A stretch of DNA of 64,000 nucleotides from Astragalus membranaceus (GCA_039519185.1 CM076851.1:52372751-52436750), one strand, 5' to 3'; shown: positions 21,044 through 31,715, counted from the stretch's first letter. The notes: generated from the letters alone by a model not told the origin. A program made the numbers and translations.

Positions 21044-21715
21044 GGTATAAAGTAAATGAAGTAAACAATTTCAAAGAATACAAAATTGAAAACTAATCTA
21101 ATACAAATCGAAGTAAATTAGATCAAATTGAATTTGATTTTAAAGTCAAAATGATTAAATCCAATTTGCAAACATCCCTAACACGAGAATCATATAAAAA
21201 TATCATTTATATATAGACAAGTGGCCAATAAAATTAGTGGAATTAGAGTTCACCATATACATCTAATCTAAAATATTGAGACAGATTCTTACCAATTGCT
21301 TTTGATTAATTAGAAATAATGCTCCATTATCAAAGCATAATTAAATCACAAGTCAAACCCCAAGTACCTCTATAATAAAAAAATGCCTCATGTTACCCCC
21401 CCCCTCGTATATTTAATTAATCCACTTTGAATGTCGTGAAAAAATTTCTTGAGCGCCGAAGACACAAGAGGGTCTGTCTACAAGGTCATCTGTCTCTTTT
21501 GTTTTGGACTGTACAAAATCACGTGTCAAATGAGGATTACACGTGTCATACATTTCTAAACTAATTAAATATTGTCTGGTCAATTCATTCAAACACAGAA
21601 CGGCACTCGTGCGTATGTAAGGTTAAGTATTTTATTTCATGTCAATTAACAAATTTAGTTTAACTTGATATGAAATTAAGATTAGTAATGGGTAAGATAG
21701 AGATTCTGTTAGGGT
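21044..21715. other. Intergenic; right end belongs to the ~310-bp tandem repeat
   Basis: No gene. The last ~40 bp (GTAAGATAGAGATTCTGTTAG...) match the start of the repeat unit seen at 27190, showing that the MULE that follows landed in that repeat. Confidence 0.5.
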
Positions 21716-21725
21716 ATTGTTTGAT
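21716..21725. repeat. MULE 10-bp target-site duplication, left
   Basis: ATTGTTTGAT, identical to 26497-26506. Confidence 0.9.
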
Positions 21726-21958
21726 GGCAAAAAAACAAATCTAGACCAAAAAACAAAAATTACCAAAATAGAACACCTTTTAGATTAATTACCCAAGTAG
21801 AACACTTTTTTTAGGCTAGAAACCGCCCTCTGTGGTAGTGACTTCTACACTGCAATTTTGCAATCTTTTTTGGTTTTACAGTGCAGAAGTCGCCCCCTGT
21901 GGGAGAAACTTCTGAACTGTGTTTTTTTATTTTTCAATTTCTTTTATATTAATATATA
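21726..21958. repeat. MULE left terminal inverted repeat
   Basis: Matches the reverse complement of 26235-26496 with gaps. It contains the CAGAAGTCGCCCCCTGTGGG block shared with the right TIR. Confidence 0.85.
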
Positions 21959-22104
21959 TAAATCTAATTAAATTCTAAAATTAATTTTGTTATTTCTAAA
22001 ATAATTAGATAATTAATGGTAAAAAAATAATTTACGCTATATAGAAATATGGAAATAACTGTATTTATTTAATTAGTACGAGATTACAAAGGTTTAAAAT
22101 ATGA

Positions 22105-24783
22105 CTAGTCTAGATTGCGGTTTGGGCAGTTGTTTCTGTTGTGACCCCCATTTCTACAAATACTGCATCTCTTGGTGCGGGTACCCCTTTCTCTTTGATC
22201 CATCTCCGTCCGAATACGGGTAGACTGTGGACGACCCTTTTTATCTCTCTGTTTAGTTGGATCATGCTGCAGTTCTGGGCCATTGAAATCAGGCCATGAC
22301 AACTCAGATGGCAATGGTGGGAACTCCTCAAAGTATGTATTGAAAACATACTGCATTCTGTACTGTGGCCGCACGAATTCCATGTGATTGTAATTAACTT
22401 TTGAACATGCCGCAATCACATGGGAACAAGGATAGTGCAGTGCCTGAAATTTCCCACGCTCACACGTCCTGCCTCTGATGTTAACCACGAATGTGCCCGC
22501 AGGTCTCCCACTTTGTGGTCGTATAATTTCTTCCACTCTGAACAATTTTTGGGCACGATCGTGAATTGCCACGTTGTGCGTGTTCGAGACAGCTCGGTTG
22601 GGATCTATTTTTCCATCAATTTTTCAGAGTACATAGTTCCTGACTCCAACATTGCTTGTGCCTGGGTTCCCCTTTTGACAAAAGTCTTGTTCAGCCTAAA
22701 ATATGAGGCCGCTATCAAAGAATGTATAGGGAGATTTCACAGTCCCTTGAACACTTTATTGATGCATTCGGCAAGGTTTGTTGTCATGTGCCCCCAACGG
22801 TAACCTCCATCGCACCACTACATCCATTGTTCGGGGTCTATGTCCTCAACCCAAGCCACCCCATCAGGACCCACTTCATCACCAATCTTGACTTTGTAGT
22901 GATTGGCGGATTTTTGTGTCATTGAGTATGCTGAAGCACGAAAACATAATGTTGGTAAGAATGTAATAAGTAATGAAAAAATTATTAGGGTTTTTTTTAT
23001 AAAAAATAATACTCACCCATATTGACCACAACTTTCCTGGTAGAAGTGTTCTTGAAGTGTCTCATGAAGTTCTGTGCTATGTGGCACATACAAAACACGT
23101 GCTTCCAACGGCTGTCTATACGCCTAACAGCACTTTTGATAGACTCGTGTCTATCCGATATCAAACAGAGACCCTCTTGGGGTGTCACCCACGCTCTTAA
23201 ACGGGATTGGAAGAAGTACCAAGCATCAGCTATCTCACCCTCCACAACTGCATATGCTATTGGGAAGCAGTTGTTTCTTCCATCTTGTGCAATTGCCAAC
23301 AGAAGACATCCTTTGTACCTACCGTACAACCATGTTCCATCGACAGAGACAACTGGCTTGCAAAAATTGAAGCCTTTGATGCACAGCCCAAAACTCCAGA
23401 AGATGCGGTGGAAGACACCCTTGCAATCAACTTCTTGGCCATTCTCATAGAATGGTTTGTACTCCCAGTCGTACACACTATTTGGAATGTAGTAAGAGAA
23501 AGCACGAAGCCACCTTGTTACTTGATTGTAAGACTCCTCCCAATTACCATAGATCCTCACGATTGCTTTTTGTTTTGCAATCCAAGCCTTTCTGTAGGAA
23601 CTCTGGTACGTGTACCTCGCTCTTATGTGTGCTATCAACACGGACACGGATATTGTCGGATCCGACTTTACCAGTTGAAGCATGCTGTCACACATGAGGG
23701 CCGCAGTCAGCTGGCGGTGATCTTGAAAAAGAGTCCCTGTTGTACATGTATGTGGCTCTTCCAACTGTGTAATCTCCCATATGCCAGACCTTTTACCGAG
23801 TCTGACGACACACCTCCACAAACAGTTTTCGTGAACACAACAAATGGTCCATCTAATTGTACTAGATGCATAGACTCTGAAGTCGAGTGATTTGTGGAGG
23901 TGATATATCTGGATGAAGTGTTGGGCTAATTCTTTTGTGGCAAATTTCATTCCCTTCTGGAGTTGGTTGGGGTCTTCATTGACTAACTCGCGGTTCCTGT
24001 CCATGGAATGGCCATACACTAGATCATCAGCTTCTGTGTTGTCAGCTGTGATGTTTACAAAATGTGGGACAATTGGTTCAACGGTATTGTGAGGGGTTGC
24101 TACAATTGGTTCCTCAGCGCCTTCACACTGAAGAATATCATCCTCATTTTCTCTAAAGTCGCCAACCTCTTCGTTATGCACACCATGAAGTATACTAATA
24201 GGTGGGAAGGTGTTTAGGTCAAATGGGTTTTGTGAGGCTAATGGAATGGATTCATGGTGAAGTGTTTGAGCTGGTTCTTCATAAGGAATGTGACTTTGGG
24301 ATGATGAAGGATTGAATTGATGGTAAGTAGATGGAGTGTAGTGAGGGTATGAGGTTTCTGTTTGTTGAGAATAAGGTATGGTGAATTGTGAAGAAGATGG
24401 AATCGCATGAGTTGGTTGGGTTTGTTTGTAGTTTGAAGGAGCATTGACCAAATCTGCATATACTTCTGGTGTGGATAGACCTAAGTGCTTACATGTCCTG
24501 AATTGTTCTAACATAAGATCCACATCATCATTAGAAGTTAGATGCCAATCGCCATAAAATTTGTGGCCAGTTGTGACAATTGTGGGGTAACGATAGATAA
24601 GACTAGAAACCATTTTTGAATGGTCAGGAGAGATTTTTTCTCTCAATAGCTTGTCTAAGTTGATCTAATGTGAATTTAGACTTTGGTTTGACAAGGCAGG
24701 TATTATCGCACCTAAAAACAACACCCTGTGTTTGTGTTTTCAATGACACTGTTGTAAAAAACTGTGATAAAAACTGGAGCCAT
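22105..24783 (-). pseudogene. mudrA-like: MuDR-type MULE transposase, two exons, multiply broken
   Basis: Cut-and-paste transposase. ATG at 24783; a TATA box (CTATAAATA) lies ~80 bp upstream at 24861-24869. Order of domains: PB1-like N-terminus (~24500-24750), MuDR N-terminal zinc region, the long conserved block 23050-23900 with catalytic Asp in VSVDGTWLYGRYKG (~23330) and Asp in LISDRHESI (~23150). An 86-bp intron (22931-23016, GTGAGT...CTTCAG) splices in frame to the second exon, which has a SWIM-type CSHVIAAC (~22420) and a CCHC knuckle CSICRNGGHNRNNC (~22140). Lesions: 1-bp changes in homopolymers at ~24730, ~24640 and ~22605, and TAG/TGA stops at ~22825 and ~22747, the latter two at positions expected to be Gln and Arg codons (C-to-T). 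The central 24646-22997 frame is open for ~549 codons. Confidence 0.9.
22931..23016 (-). other. Intron of the MULE transposase
   Basis: Minus strand begins GTGAGT and ends TGCTTCAG, 86 bp, A/T-rich. The exons join in frame (GCA TAC TCA at the junction), giving the AYS(M)T motif typical of MULE transposases at this point. Confidence 0.8.
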
Positions 24784-24860
24784 TTTTGTGTGCAAGGGGG
24801 CAAGAGAGTCAAAAGAGCATTGGGGGTGTTGGTGTAGTGAGTTACAAGACTAAGAGTCCC

Positions 24861-24869
24861 TATTTATAG
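24861..24869 (-). promoter_or_regulatory. TATA box of the MULE transposase
   Basis: Minus strand CTATAAATA, about 80 bp before the ATG at 24783. Confidence 0.6.
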
Positions 24870-24982
24870 ATGGTGGGGTGTTTCGAACGGGAAAAAAATG
24901 GACGGCCCAGATCTTGCCGACAAATTTCAATGGCCCAGATTGCACCGTGCATAGTACACAGTCAATAATGAATAGTGAATAG

Positions 24983-25160
24983 TGCCGACACTAATTAACG
25001 GTCAAGATCTTGCCGACACTAAATAACGGTCAAGATCTTGCCGACACTAATTAACGGTCAAGATGTTGCCGACACTAAATAACGGTCAAGATGTTACCGA
25101 CACTAATAAACGGTCAAGATCTTGCCGGCACTAATAAACGGTCAAGATCTTGTCGACATA
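24983..25160. repeat. ~28-bp tandem repeat array between the two MULE genes
   Basis: Six consecutive copies of a unit close to ACGGTCAAGATCTTGCCGAC + ACTAATAA, with single-base variants (GATCTT/GATGTT, AAATAA/AATTAA). Two to three further copies lie at 25345-25412. The array lies between divergent start sites, so it may act as a shared regulatory region. Confidence 0.85.
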
Positions 25161-25473
25161 ATATTTATAATTAATTTAGAATTATAAATATTAATTTTCT
25201 AAATTAATTAACTTAATTAATATAACTTAATTTAAATAAATATAAAGTAAAAAAAATTAAAAAACACAGTTCAGAAGTCACCTTGGGGTAATGAATAGTG
25301 AACATTGAATAGTACAGCGTGTTTATTGAATAGTGAATAGTGCAGCGTGCAATTTCAACGTTCAGGATCTTGCCGACACTAATAAACGGTCAAGATCTTG
25401 CCGACACTAATAAACGGCTCAGATTTGTGATCTAAAAATTTGATCAACGGCTCATGTTTCCCCACGCCTATTA

Positions 25474-25566
25474 TAAATTGGGCTTCAGCTTTCCCTTCTA
25501 CTTCACAAAAACCCTAACCCCTTCTATGCTTCTTCTTCTCCACCGAATCGTATAAACACAAAAAAA
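25474..25566 (+). promoter_or_regulatory. Core promoter and leader of the divergent MULE ORF
   Basis: TATTATAAATTGG at ~25469-25481 is a good TATA box. About 30 bp on comes a pyrimidine-rich start region with AAAACCCTAACCCC, a telo-box-like motif often found just after plant transcription starts. The ATG follows ~90 bp from the TATA. Confidence 0.55.
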
Positions 25567-25965
25567 ATGCCCCTAACACAATACTCGGAGGATTCTTCCC
25601 TCACTATCATTCATCATCAGGGCATCATCACCAACAAAGTTGATGATGTCTGTTTCGAGGGGCGAGACACAATGCAGTGTAGGCTTAAACACAACATAAC
25701 ATTCGCTGCCCTAAAAGATAAACTACTGGGTAAGGTGCAAGTGGAGAGCGACGAGCGAGAGATAACTCGTATAGTTTATCGGAAACCCGATTGGTCTGAT
25801 GGACGTGTGCACTGGTCTACAATGGATGCCAAGAACGACGATGACGTCCAAGCAATGATGTCCATTTATGTCCTGTTTAAATGGAAGGGTTATCTGCATT
25901 TGTACGTGGAAACCACACGGACAGTCGTTGAGATCTTTAGTTGTTTAACTCCACCAGCTCAGTAG
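25567..25965 (+). CDS. 132-aa MULE accessory protein resembling the transposase N-terminal PB1-like domain
   Basis: Function unknown. Complete ORF from ATG 25567 (context AAAAATGCC) to TAG, transcribed away from the transposase. Residues ~35-115 read as FAALKDKLLGKV ... ITRIVYRKPDWSDG ... WSTMDAKNDDDVQAMMSIY ... LHLYVET. The transposase N-terminus has the same spacing of hydrophobic LxxLxxxI, a YR(Y/K)P turn, a W and (N)DDV(D/Q)xM. This suggests a free-standing copy of that PB1-like domain. No zinc finger, DDE residue or membrane segment is present. It is intact although the transposase beside it is dead. It recalls the two-gene layout of maize MuDR (mudrA/mudrB), but no similarity to MURB is claimed. 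Confidence 0.65.
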   Translation: MPLTQYSEDSSLTIIHHQGIITNKVDDVCFEGRDTMQCRLKHNITFAALKDKLLGKVQVESDEREITRIVYRKPDWSDGRVHWSTMDAKNDDDVQAMMSIYVLFKWKGYLHLYVETTRTVVEIFSCLTPPAQ

Positions 25966-26234
25966 TTTCTGTCATTTTATCCTGTATTTCGAGTTTTATG
26001 TACGGTGACGCTTTTTAATTATAAAATTGTTGTTTAATTTAAACAGTACTGGAAACCAAAAAATAATCAACCCAATATTTATTGATTACTAAATCAGTGA
26101 CGTTCAATTACAATTATTGCCGACACTTTTAAATACATTAATGTGTTCAAATATTTTTTTTTTCACAATAATAGTTTAAAATTAACAATATTAATTTTTT
26201 AAATTAATTAACTTAATTAATATAACTTAATTTA

Positions 26235-26496
26235 AATTAATATAAAGAAAATAAAAAATAAAAAAACACAGTTCAGAAGTCTCTCCCACAGGGGGCGACT
26301 TCTGAACTACAAAAGTAAACCAAAACTCCGATTCGATCCGCCCCCCAGCTGGGAGGCATAAAATTTTCTGTTCAGAAGTCGTTTTAGTGGGGGGCGACTT
26401 CTAGACTAAAAATTGGATGTGTTCTAGTTTGGTAAATAATCTAAAATGTGTGTTATTTTGGTATATAATTTTTTTATCTACAGTGTTTTTTTTGCC
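26235..26496. repeat. MULE right terminal inverted repeat
   Basis: Reverse-complement partner of 21726-21958. A further partial copy of its inner part (A/T-rich run plus ACACAGTTCAGAAGTC) occurs inside the element at ~25170-25285. Confidence 0.85.
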
Positions 26497-26506
26497 ATTG
26501 TTTGAT
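26497..26506. repeat. MULE 10-bp target-site duplication, right
   Basis: ATTGTTTGAT, identical to 21716-21725. Confidence 0.9.
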
Positions 26507-27575
26507 TAAAGAGATAATAGAATAGTAGTAAGATAGATAGATTATAATACTTTGACAATATAATTATTAAATAACTAATGAAAAAGTATTTTAAATAAAT
26601 TATATGGTCCAAATATTTTAAAAGCAAAATTGAATAGTTAAACTAATTTATGTGTTTTTAGTCAAATATTTCATAATATTTTAATAGTAATGAAATTGTA
26701 GCAACAACATGTAATGTTTTCTCGTTGTAACACAAAAGCATAATATAAAAAATAATCACCTACAAAAGTAAAGACGTTCATAAAGACAAAAAATAACTAT
26801 TCCGACAATGTGTAACGTTCCACAGCAAGGAATAAACAATAATGAAAATAATTAAATTATAGCAATTGGTAAAATAGAGATTTTAGTAATGAGTGTTTTG
26901 ATTAAATAAACTGCAGAAAATATAAAATAGAGATGCTAGTAGTGAGTGTCTTAATAAATAGATTGTAGATAAATTTGAAGATAAAGAGATAGTAGAGTAA
27001 CTTTTTTGATTAAATAGATAGTAAGTCAATTTGAAATGAGAATAGAGAGAGAGAATAGAGAGAACCAAAATTGAAAGAGGAGATAAAAGAATTTTTTGGT
27101 GAATGTGCAATAGACCCCATGAAAATGAGCATACATGTGAAAGATTTTATTAATAGACAATTTTACCCTCAAATGTGGTGATGTGAAAAAATAGCAATGG
27201 ATAAAATAGAGATTCTGGTAGTGAAATGTTTGATTAAAGATATGGTAGATAGAATAGTAGATGAGTGTTTTGATTAAACATAGTAGATAAGTTCGAAGAT
27301 AAAGAGATAATAGAGTAACTCTTTTGATTACATAGATAGTAGATAAATTTTAAAAGAGAATAGAGGGAATCAAAATTGAAAGGGGGGAGAAACAATAATG
27401 AATGTGCAGTGGGCCCCATGAAAATGAGAATACATGTGAAAGAATTTATTAATAGACAATTTTACGCTTAAATATTCTGATGTGGAAAAATAACAATGAG
27501 TAAAATAAAGATTTTGGTAGAGGATTTTTAATTAAATAAATGGTAAAATAGTAGATAGTAGATAATATAATTTGC
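26507..27575. repeat. ~310-bp tandem repeat, two full copies and partial copies
   Basis: Unit 1 from ~26865 (AATTGGTAAAATAGAGATTTTAG...) and unit 2 from ~27190 (AATGGATAAAATAGAGATTCTGG...) align throughout, including GACCCCATGAAAATGAG / GGCCCCATGAAAATGAG and TTATTAATAGACAATTTTAC. A third start follows at ~27495. The MULE flanks (21688-21715 and 26507 onward) are pieces of another copy split by the insertion. No coding function is seen. Confidence 0.75.
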
Positions 27576-27589
27576 GTAAATAATGGAGT

Positions 27590-28875
27590 GAATACCTAAT
27601 TTAGTTCTTGACAAGAATTCTAGTGTCAAATTTGGTCCCCGATAATAATTAATATTGATTTTAATCCCCACCGATTTCAAACAAGGGACATGTTAGTCCC
27701 TTGTCAATTTCTGTTGAAACTCGGCCTTTTGCGCGCTGATGTCTCATTTTAAAGTACCCATTTGAGTCCCTAACATTTCCAATTTTTGGCCAAATTGGTC
27801 CATTTTGCTTGACTTATATTTACCCCATTTTCTTCTCCATTTGAACCCTAAGCCCCATTTTTTCACCTCTAATCTGTTTTTAGCAGAGCAAAATACTTCC
27901 ACCAGCTTTAATTTCGTGTTTTTTTTTTTAAATTTCATGATGAGCAGTGTTTCCTCTTTATCCAACTATGGGGGTTTCGTTTTTTCAACTTCTCAATAAT
28001 GTTTTTGATTTTTCAGAAGTCCTATTTTTGAAAAAGATGAAGGAACTTAGGGCATTGTGTGTTTTTGATTTTTGAGGGAGTGAAGTTAACGTTTTTTGGG
28101 AGGGCATTGTGTGTTTGATTTTTGTACAAGCTTTGAATAATTACTTTGCACAAGTTCTGAATAATTTCTTTGAGATTGATGTGCAACAAGTCCTTAAACC
28201 TTGCATCAAAGGTGATTGATTGCCTCTCCATCAAGATTTCTCACGATGTATATGTTAAAGGTGTAAAAGGCTGCAAAACAATCTACATTGTAGACTAATC
28301 CTATTCAAAGGTGCTACTCCATATACTACCAAATATCTAAAAGGAAATTGAAAACTCTTTGGAATCCTCTTCGATAGTAGAATTTGATATCCTTAGGAAG
28401 AGTTTTTTTTTTATGAATTTGCATTTGCAACACAAGAGGGTGTGCAAAAGGTTTGGTCGGTGGGTGCATGGAACATGCCATCAGGAGTTTTGAGGTTGTC
28501 TCAACGGACTGAAGACTTCAACGCATTCATGCAGAAGCAAACACATGTGGAAGCATGGATACGCTTAGTGATCTCCCACAAAAATATTGGCGCCCAAAAT
28601 TATTGTTTGAAATTGCAGGTGGCATTGGTAGTTTAGGTTGCCTTGATGAAGCAACCAAGAGTTCGTGGCTCTTGATTAAACGTCAACATTATATGAGATT
28701 ATGGTGGAAATTTAATGTGCCACACAGACAGCATTATCTGGTAATTTAACCTTTGGATGGACGGAGGGACTAAAATATCCTTATTTAAAAGTATTAGGGA
28801 CTAGTGTGTCCCGAAAAATTTACCAGCGACAAATTTGTCTCGTGTTTAATGTCTCGATCAAAAAATAAATACGGT
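27590..28875. mobile_element. Possible deleted MULE-like element carrying a LINE ORF1 fragment
   Basis: The left end has repeated TTAGTTCTTGAC / TTGGTCCCCG / TTAGTCCCTTG phrases, and the right end (28760-28875, reverse complement) TAGTCCCTCCG / ACTAGTCCCTAAT / ACAAATTTGTCG. These are long degenerate inverted ends of the TTAGTCCCT type common in plant Mutator-like elements. No transposase or clear target duplication is visible, so the element class is inferred. Confidence 0.4.
28395..28690 (+). pseudogene. LINE ORF1 (DUF4283) fragment
   Basis: The frame FYEFAFATQEG...VWSVGAWNMPSGVLRL...FMQKQTHVEAWIRL continues after a one-base shift at ~28564 as SDLPQKYWRPKLLFEIAGGIG...LDEATKS. This is the core of the DUF4283 domain of plant L1 ORF1. 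It is clearly different in sequence from the ORF1 remnant at 19500-20270. No other LINE domain is nearby. Confidence 0.8.
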
Positions 28876-29088
28876 AAAGACCCGTTTTAGTTCCTCATAA
28901 TTTCTTTTGACACCGACAATTATTAGAACAAATTAGTCTTAGAATATTTTCAAAAGAATGACAAATTAGTCCCTCATCCATCCAATGGATTAGTTTATCC
29001 CCATTTTAAAAAAATTATCTCTAAAATTATCGAGAACTAATTTGTCCCGTAAAAAATTATCATCCACTAAAATGAGTCATTACTAATA
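28876..29088. mobile_element. Short MITE-like inverted-repeat element (~210 bp)
   Basis: The left end AAAGACCCGTTTTAGTTCCTC and the reverse complement of the right end AATGACTCATTTTAGTGGAT match imperfectly over ~35 bp. The inside has ACAAATTAGTC-type phrases. No ORF; target duplication not resolved. Confidence 0.45.
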
Positions 29089-29630
29089 TAAGTAAATAAA
29101 CTAACTTTAATTTTGGCAAGACTTTTCAGCAAGCCACATGATTAACCAGATAACGATTACAAAAGTAAAATTACTTGACCTTACTTGATGAATATCTTCT
29201 TGTCGCTATTCTTGGTCAAATCTGATCAAAGTGGTGAAATCATCTCCGTAGAAATATCAAAAAGGTGAAAAAGAAACAAATAATGACATCAACTATTTTT
29301 CATCTATTCACAAGTTTTTACTTTTGTTGAGTAAATAAAAGTAAGATGATTGAGACCCATATCTCACCTCAAATTTGACAGGTAGCAATTCATCTAATGT
29401 GAAAATGATTGTGTTGGAATATGTACAATTGTTGTTTGGGTCTCAATTTCCTGTGCATCACTACATTAACTTTTCGTAAAATCCGAAATAGATGCCATAA
29501 GCAATTCCCCTTCTTATCTTTTTCAAGACCTTTTTTTCCTTCGTAAGCAAATTAGCTTATGCAATGAAAACAATAATAATGGACACACAAAGGTGTGCAT
29601 TTTAGTCCAATTATATAGATTATATAGATG

Positions 29631-29695
<65 letters not shown>

Positions 29696-30162
29696 GGACA
29701 TGGAAATTTAGTTGCAAATCCAATGATTTGAGTTAAAATTATAAATGTGGATGAAAACACTCATAGAGGAGTGATGTCATTGATGTGAACTGTTTTTTGG
29801 CTTGTATAGGAGCAAGTCATAGGGCATACATAGGATTCTTGAGCCACAAACTTCCCTCCCTTTGAGCTGATTTTGGAGTTTAGTGGATAAATCTAAGTTT
29901 TCTTGTTTACCCTCTTTTGCCACATGATCTCTAGACCAAAAATTTGAAGGTGAGGTATACAATTAAAATGTGGTGATATCTTAAGGTGCACAAAGTGTGG
30001 TACTCTAGTGGCAATTATAGAGGCTACGATGTTGGGACAAATTGGAAAAGGAGTTAGAGCAAAATTAAGAAAATAGGAGAGGGGCTTACAAAATATGGGA
30101 CACATGTCAAAACTTGGTGGTGCCACAAAGACGTGAAAACAATAGTTGCAACACCGACGCTG
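29089..30162. other. Intergenic with a (TA)n microsatellite
   Basis: Nothing coding recognised. The TA dinucleotide run is at 29635-29689. Confidence 0.6.
29635..29689. repeat. (TA)n microsatellite, about 27 units
   Basis: Uninterrupted TA repeat of ~55 bp. Confidence 0.95.
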
Positions 30163-30296
30163 TTTTTTTTTATAGGCAATGTTAGTTGTTAATTGTTAGA
30201 GGGGTGGGAGAAATGTTAGTTTCTAGGGACTGAACCCTAGACCTCATTTTTATATTCCTTCGGTATCCATTAGCTCGCCAACTGAGCTACCTACTT
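30163..30296 (-). mobile_element. tRNA-derived SINE
   Basis: Minus strand, 5' to 3': GTAGCTCAGTTGGCGAGCTA with a pol III A box (TAGCTCAGTTGG, plus coordinates 30278-30289), then a B box GGTTCAGTCCC (30226-30236) about 50 bp downstream, a non-tRNA body, and a short A tail (T run at 30163-30171 on plus). Head and box spacing match a tRNA-related SINE head. Possible diverged target duplication: AACACCGACGCTGTT left of the tail and AGCACCAATGTTGTT right of the head. Confidence 0.75.
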
Positions 30297-31242
30297 GTGA
30301 TAGCACCAATGTTGTTATGGCTGACAGTGTTACTCGCAAGATACGCTCAAGGATAAAACTATAAAGCCTTAACTTTTTTTTTTGCACTAACCAATACTGA
30401 ATTTGTTCACTGTGGGAATTGAATCTGAGAGCCTCGGGTGGACCAATGATGTTGGTTCCTTAACTTTATATCTACTAACAAAAAAGGTAATTGTCATTAA
30501 TTTTCATATAGTAAAAAGGTCATACATATTGAAAAAAAAAAGGAAGGTTATATGACCCGAAGCGCCGCTAATAGTTGTAACAATTTTCACATAGTGTTAT
30601 TATCTAGTTGTCATTAGACAACGGTTCGTGGGTTTTCTCCGGTTTTAGAGTTTTCTACGTTAAATTTGTGTGTTCCAATTGTGCTCATTATATTTCTCTA
30701 TGTTGTTTTTCCCAACAAATTATTCTCGAAGTTTTTTAACTTAATTTTAAGTTTCGATTTGGTTCTTTATCTTTTTTCTCGAAATAGTCATTTATGTTTC
30801 AAAATCTTAAAGATGCTGACTTTTTTTTGGTATTGTAAAGATGCAGACTTTTATTTACTATAATAATACCCTGCTTTTCGGAGCACTCTTAACACCCTAA
30901 TTCTACCTATGAATAACTTTGAAATTTTACTCTTGAAACTTTCTGAAAACCCAAGTAATTTTTTTTCCTTTTAAAATATTTTACCAACATCAATCAAAGC
31001 ATTGCAATGTTTTAAGCATGATGGCACTCGAAGATAATCTATCTAGTCTACCATAATCTACCATCTACCATAATAAATTAATATGTCAGTAAAATGACAT
31101 TTTTAGACATTTTATTAGGTTGCCATGTGTCCAGTTTTAGGACATTTTAGTCTTTTTTTGAACAAAAAGACAAAAGGCAACAGAAAAACTGAATAAAACT
31201 GTAAAAAAAAACTGTAAAAACTGAAAAAACATACTAAACGCT
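30297..31242. other. Intergenic, nothing recognised
   Basis: A/T-rich, ending in A-rich sequence (31180-31240) that meets the truncated Ogre unit at 31243. No gene or repeat identified. Confidence 0.5.
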
Positions 31243-31715
31243 GAGGTCCAATCCAGATCGCACGTCGACATCGAGCACCGACGGATCATCCGGCCCCAGG
31301 CCATTCAGACTAGCTGTGTCAGCCTAAGACATAGTGGACGTCATTCGTGATCAGTTCTAGACCTGATCTTTTTAACGGCCGCTCGAAAAAAAAGGCCACC
31401 CCCGGACCCCGGCAGTCCTTCAAAGCCCCAGTGCACCTTCGGACCCCAAAAGGTCCTCCAGGGGTTTAGGCAACCCCCTTGGAGCCCCAGTACTCCCTTA
31501 GAGCCCAAATGCTCTTTTAGAGCCCCAGTGCTCCGCCAGATCCACAGTGATCATTTATTTATTTGTTCTGGTTGACACACCAAGTGTTAATCGTCCCTCC
31601 TTTCCCTAACTCATCGGACAAAATTAGAGTCTATTCTATCTTTATTTTTATTTCTACTACGAATAGCTGAAAATCATTCACCTTTTCTAGTAAAATATAA
31701 ATAAAGAGGGGCAGC
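31243..31715 (+). mobile_element. Unit 0 remnant: 3' end of an Ogre internal region
   Basis: Aligns with 45539-46011 and 60085-60557 almost base for base (e.g. one G/A difference at 31312). Ends in the polypurine tract before LTR1. The rest of unit 0 is missing, with a sharp break at 31243. Confidence 0.92.

Larger units (their letters stand above)
21726..26496. mobile_element. Mutator-like element (MULE) with two divergent genes, 4,771 bp
   Basis: Ends GGCAAAAAAAC / GTTTTTTTTGCC form TIRs of about 250 bp that share several blocks (TTTTAGATTA, CTAGAACAC, CAGAAGTCGCCCCC...). The 10-bp target duplication ATTGTTTGAT is exact on both sides (21716-21725, 26497-26506), a length in the Mutator range. 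It carries a MuDR-family transposase pseudogene on the minus strand and a 132-aa ORF on the plus strand. The two are transcribed away from a repeat-rich central region. Confidence 0.92.

Noticed and set aside
22420..23890. Plus-strand frames over the MULE transposase (e.g. 227 codons at 23207)
   Set aside because: Antisense shadows of the conserved transposase domain.
24897..25412. CRISPR array
   Set aside because: The units are direct tandem copies with no unique spacers, and the genome is eukaryotic.
30271..30296. A real tRNA gene
   Set aside because: A and B boxes are present but the cloverleaf arms do not close and an A tail follows, so it is a SINE.
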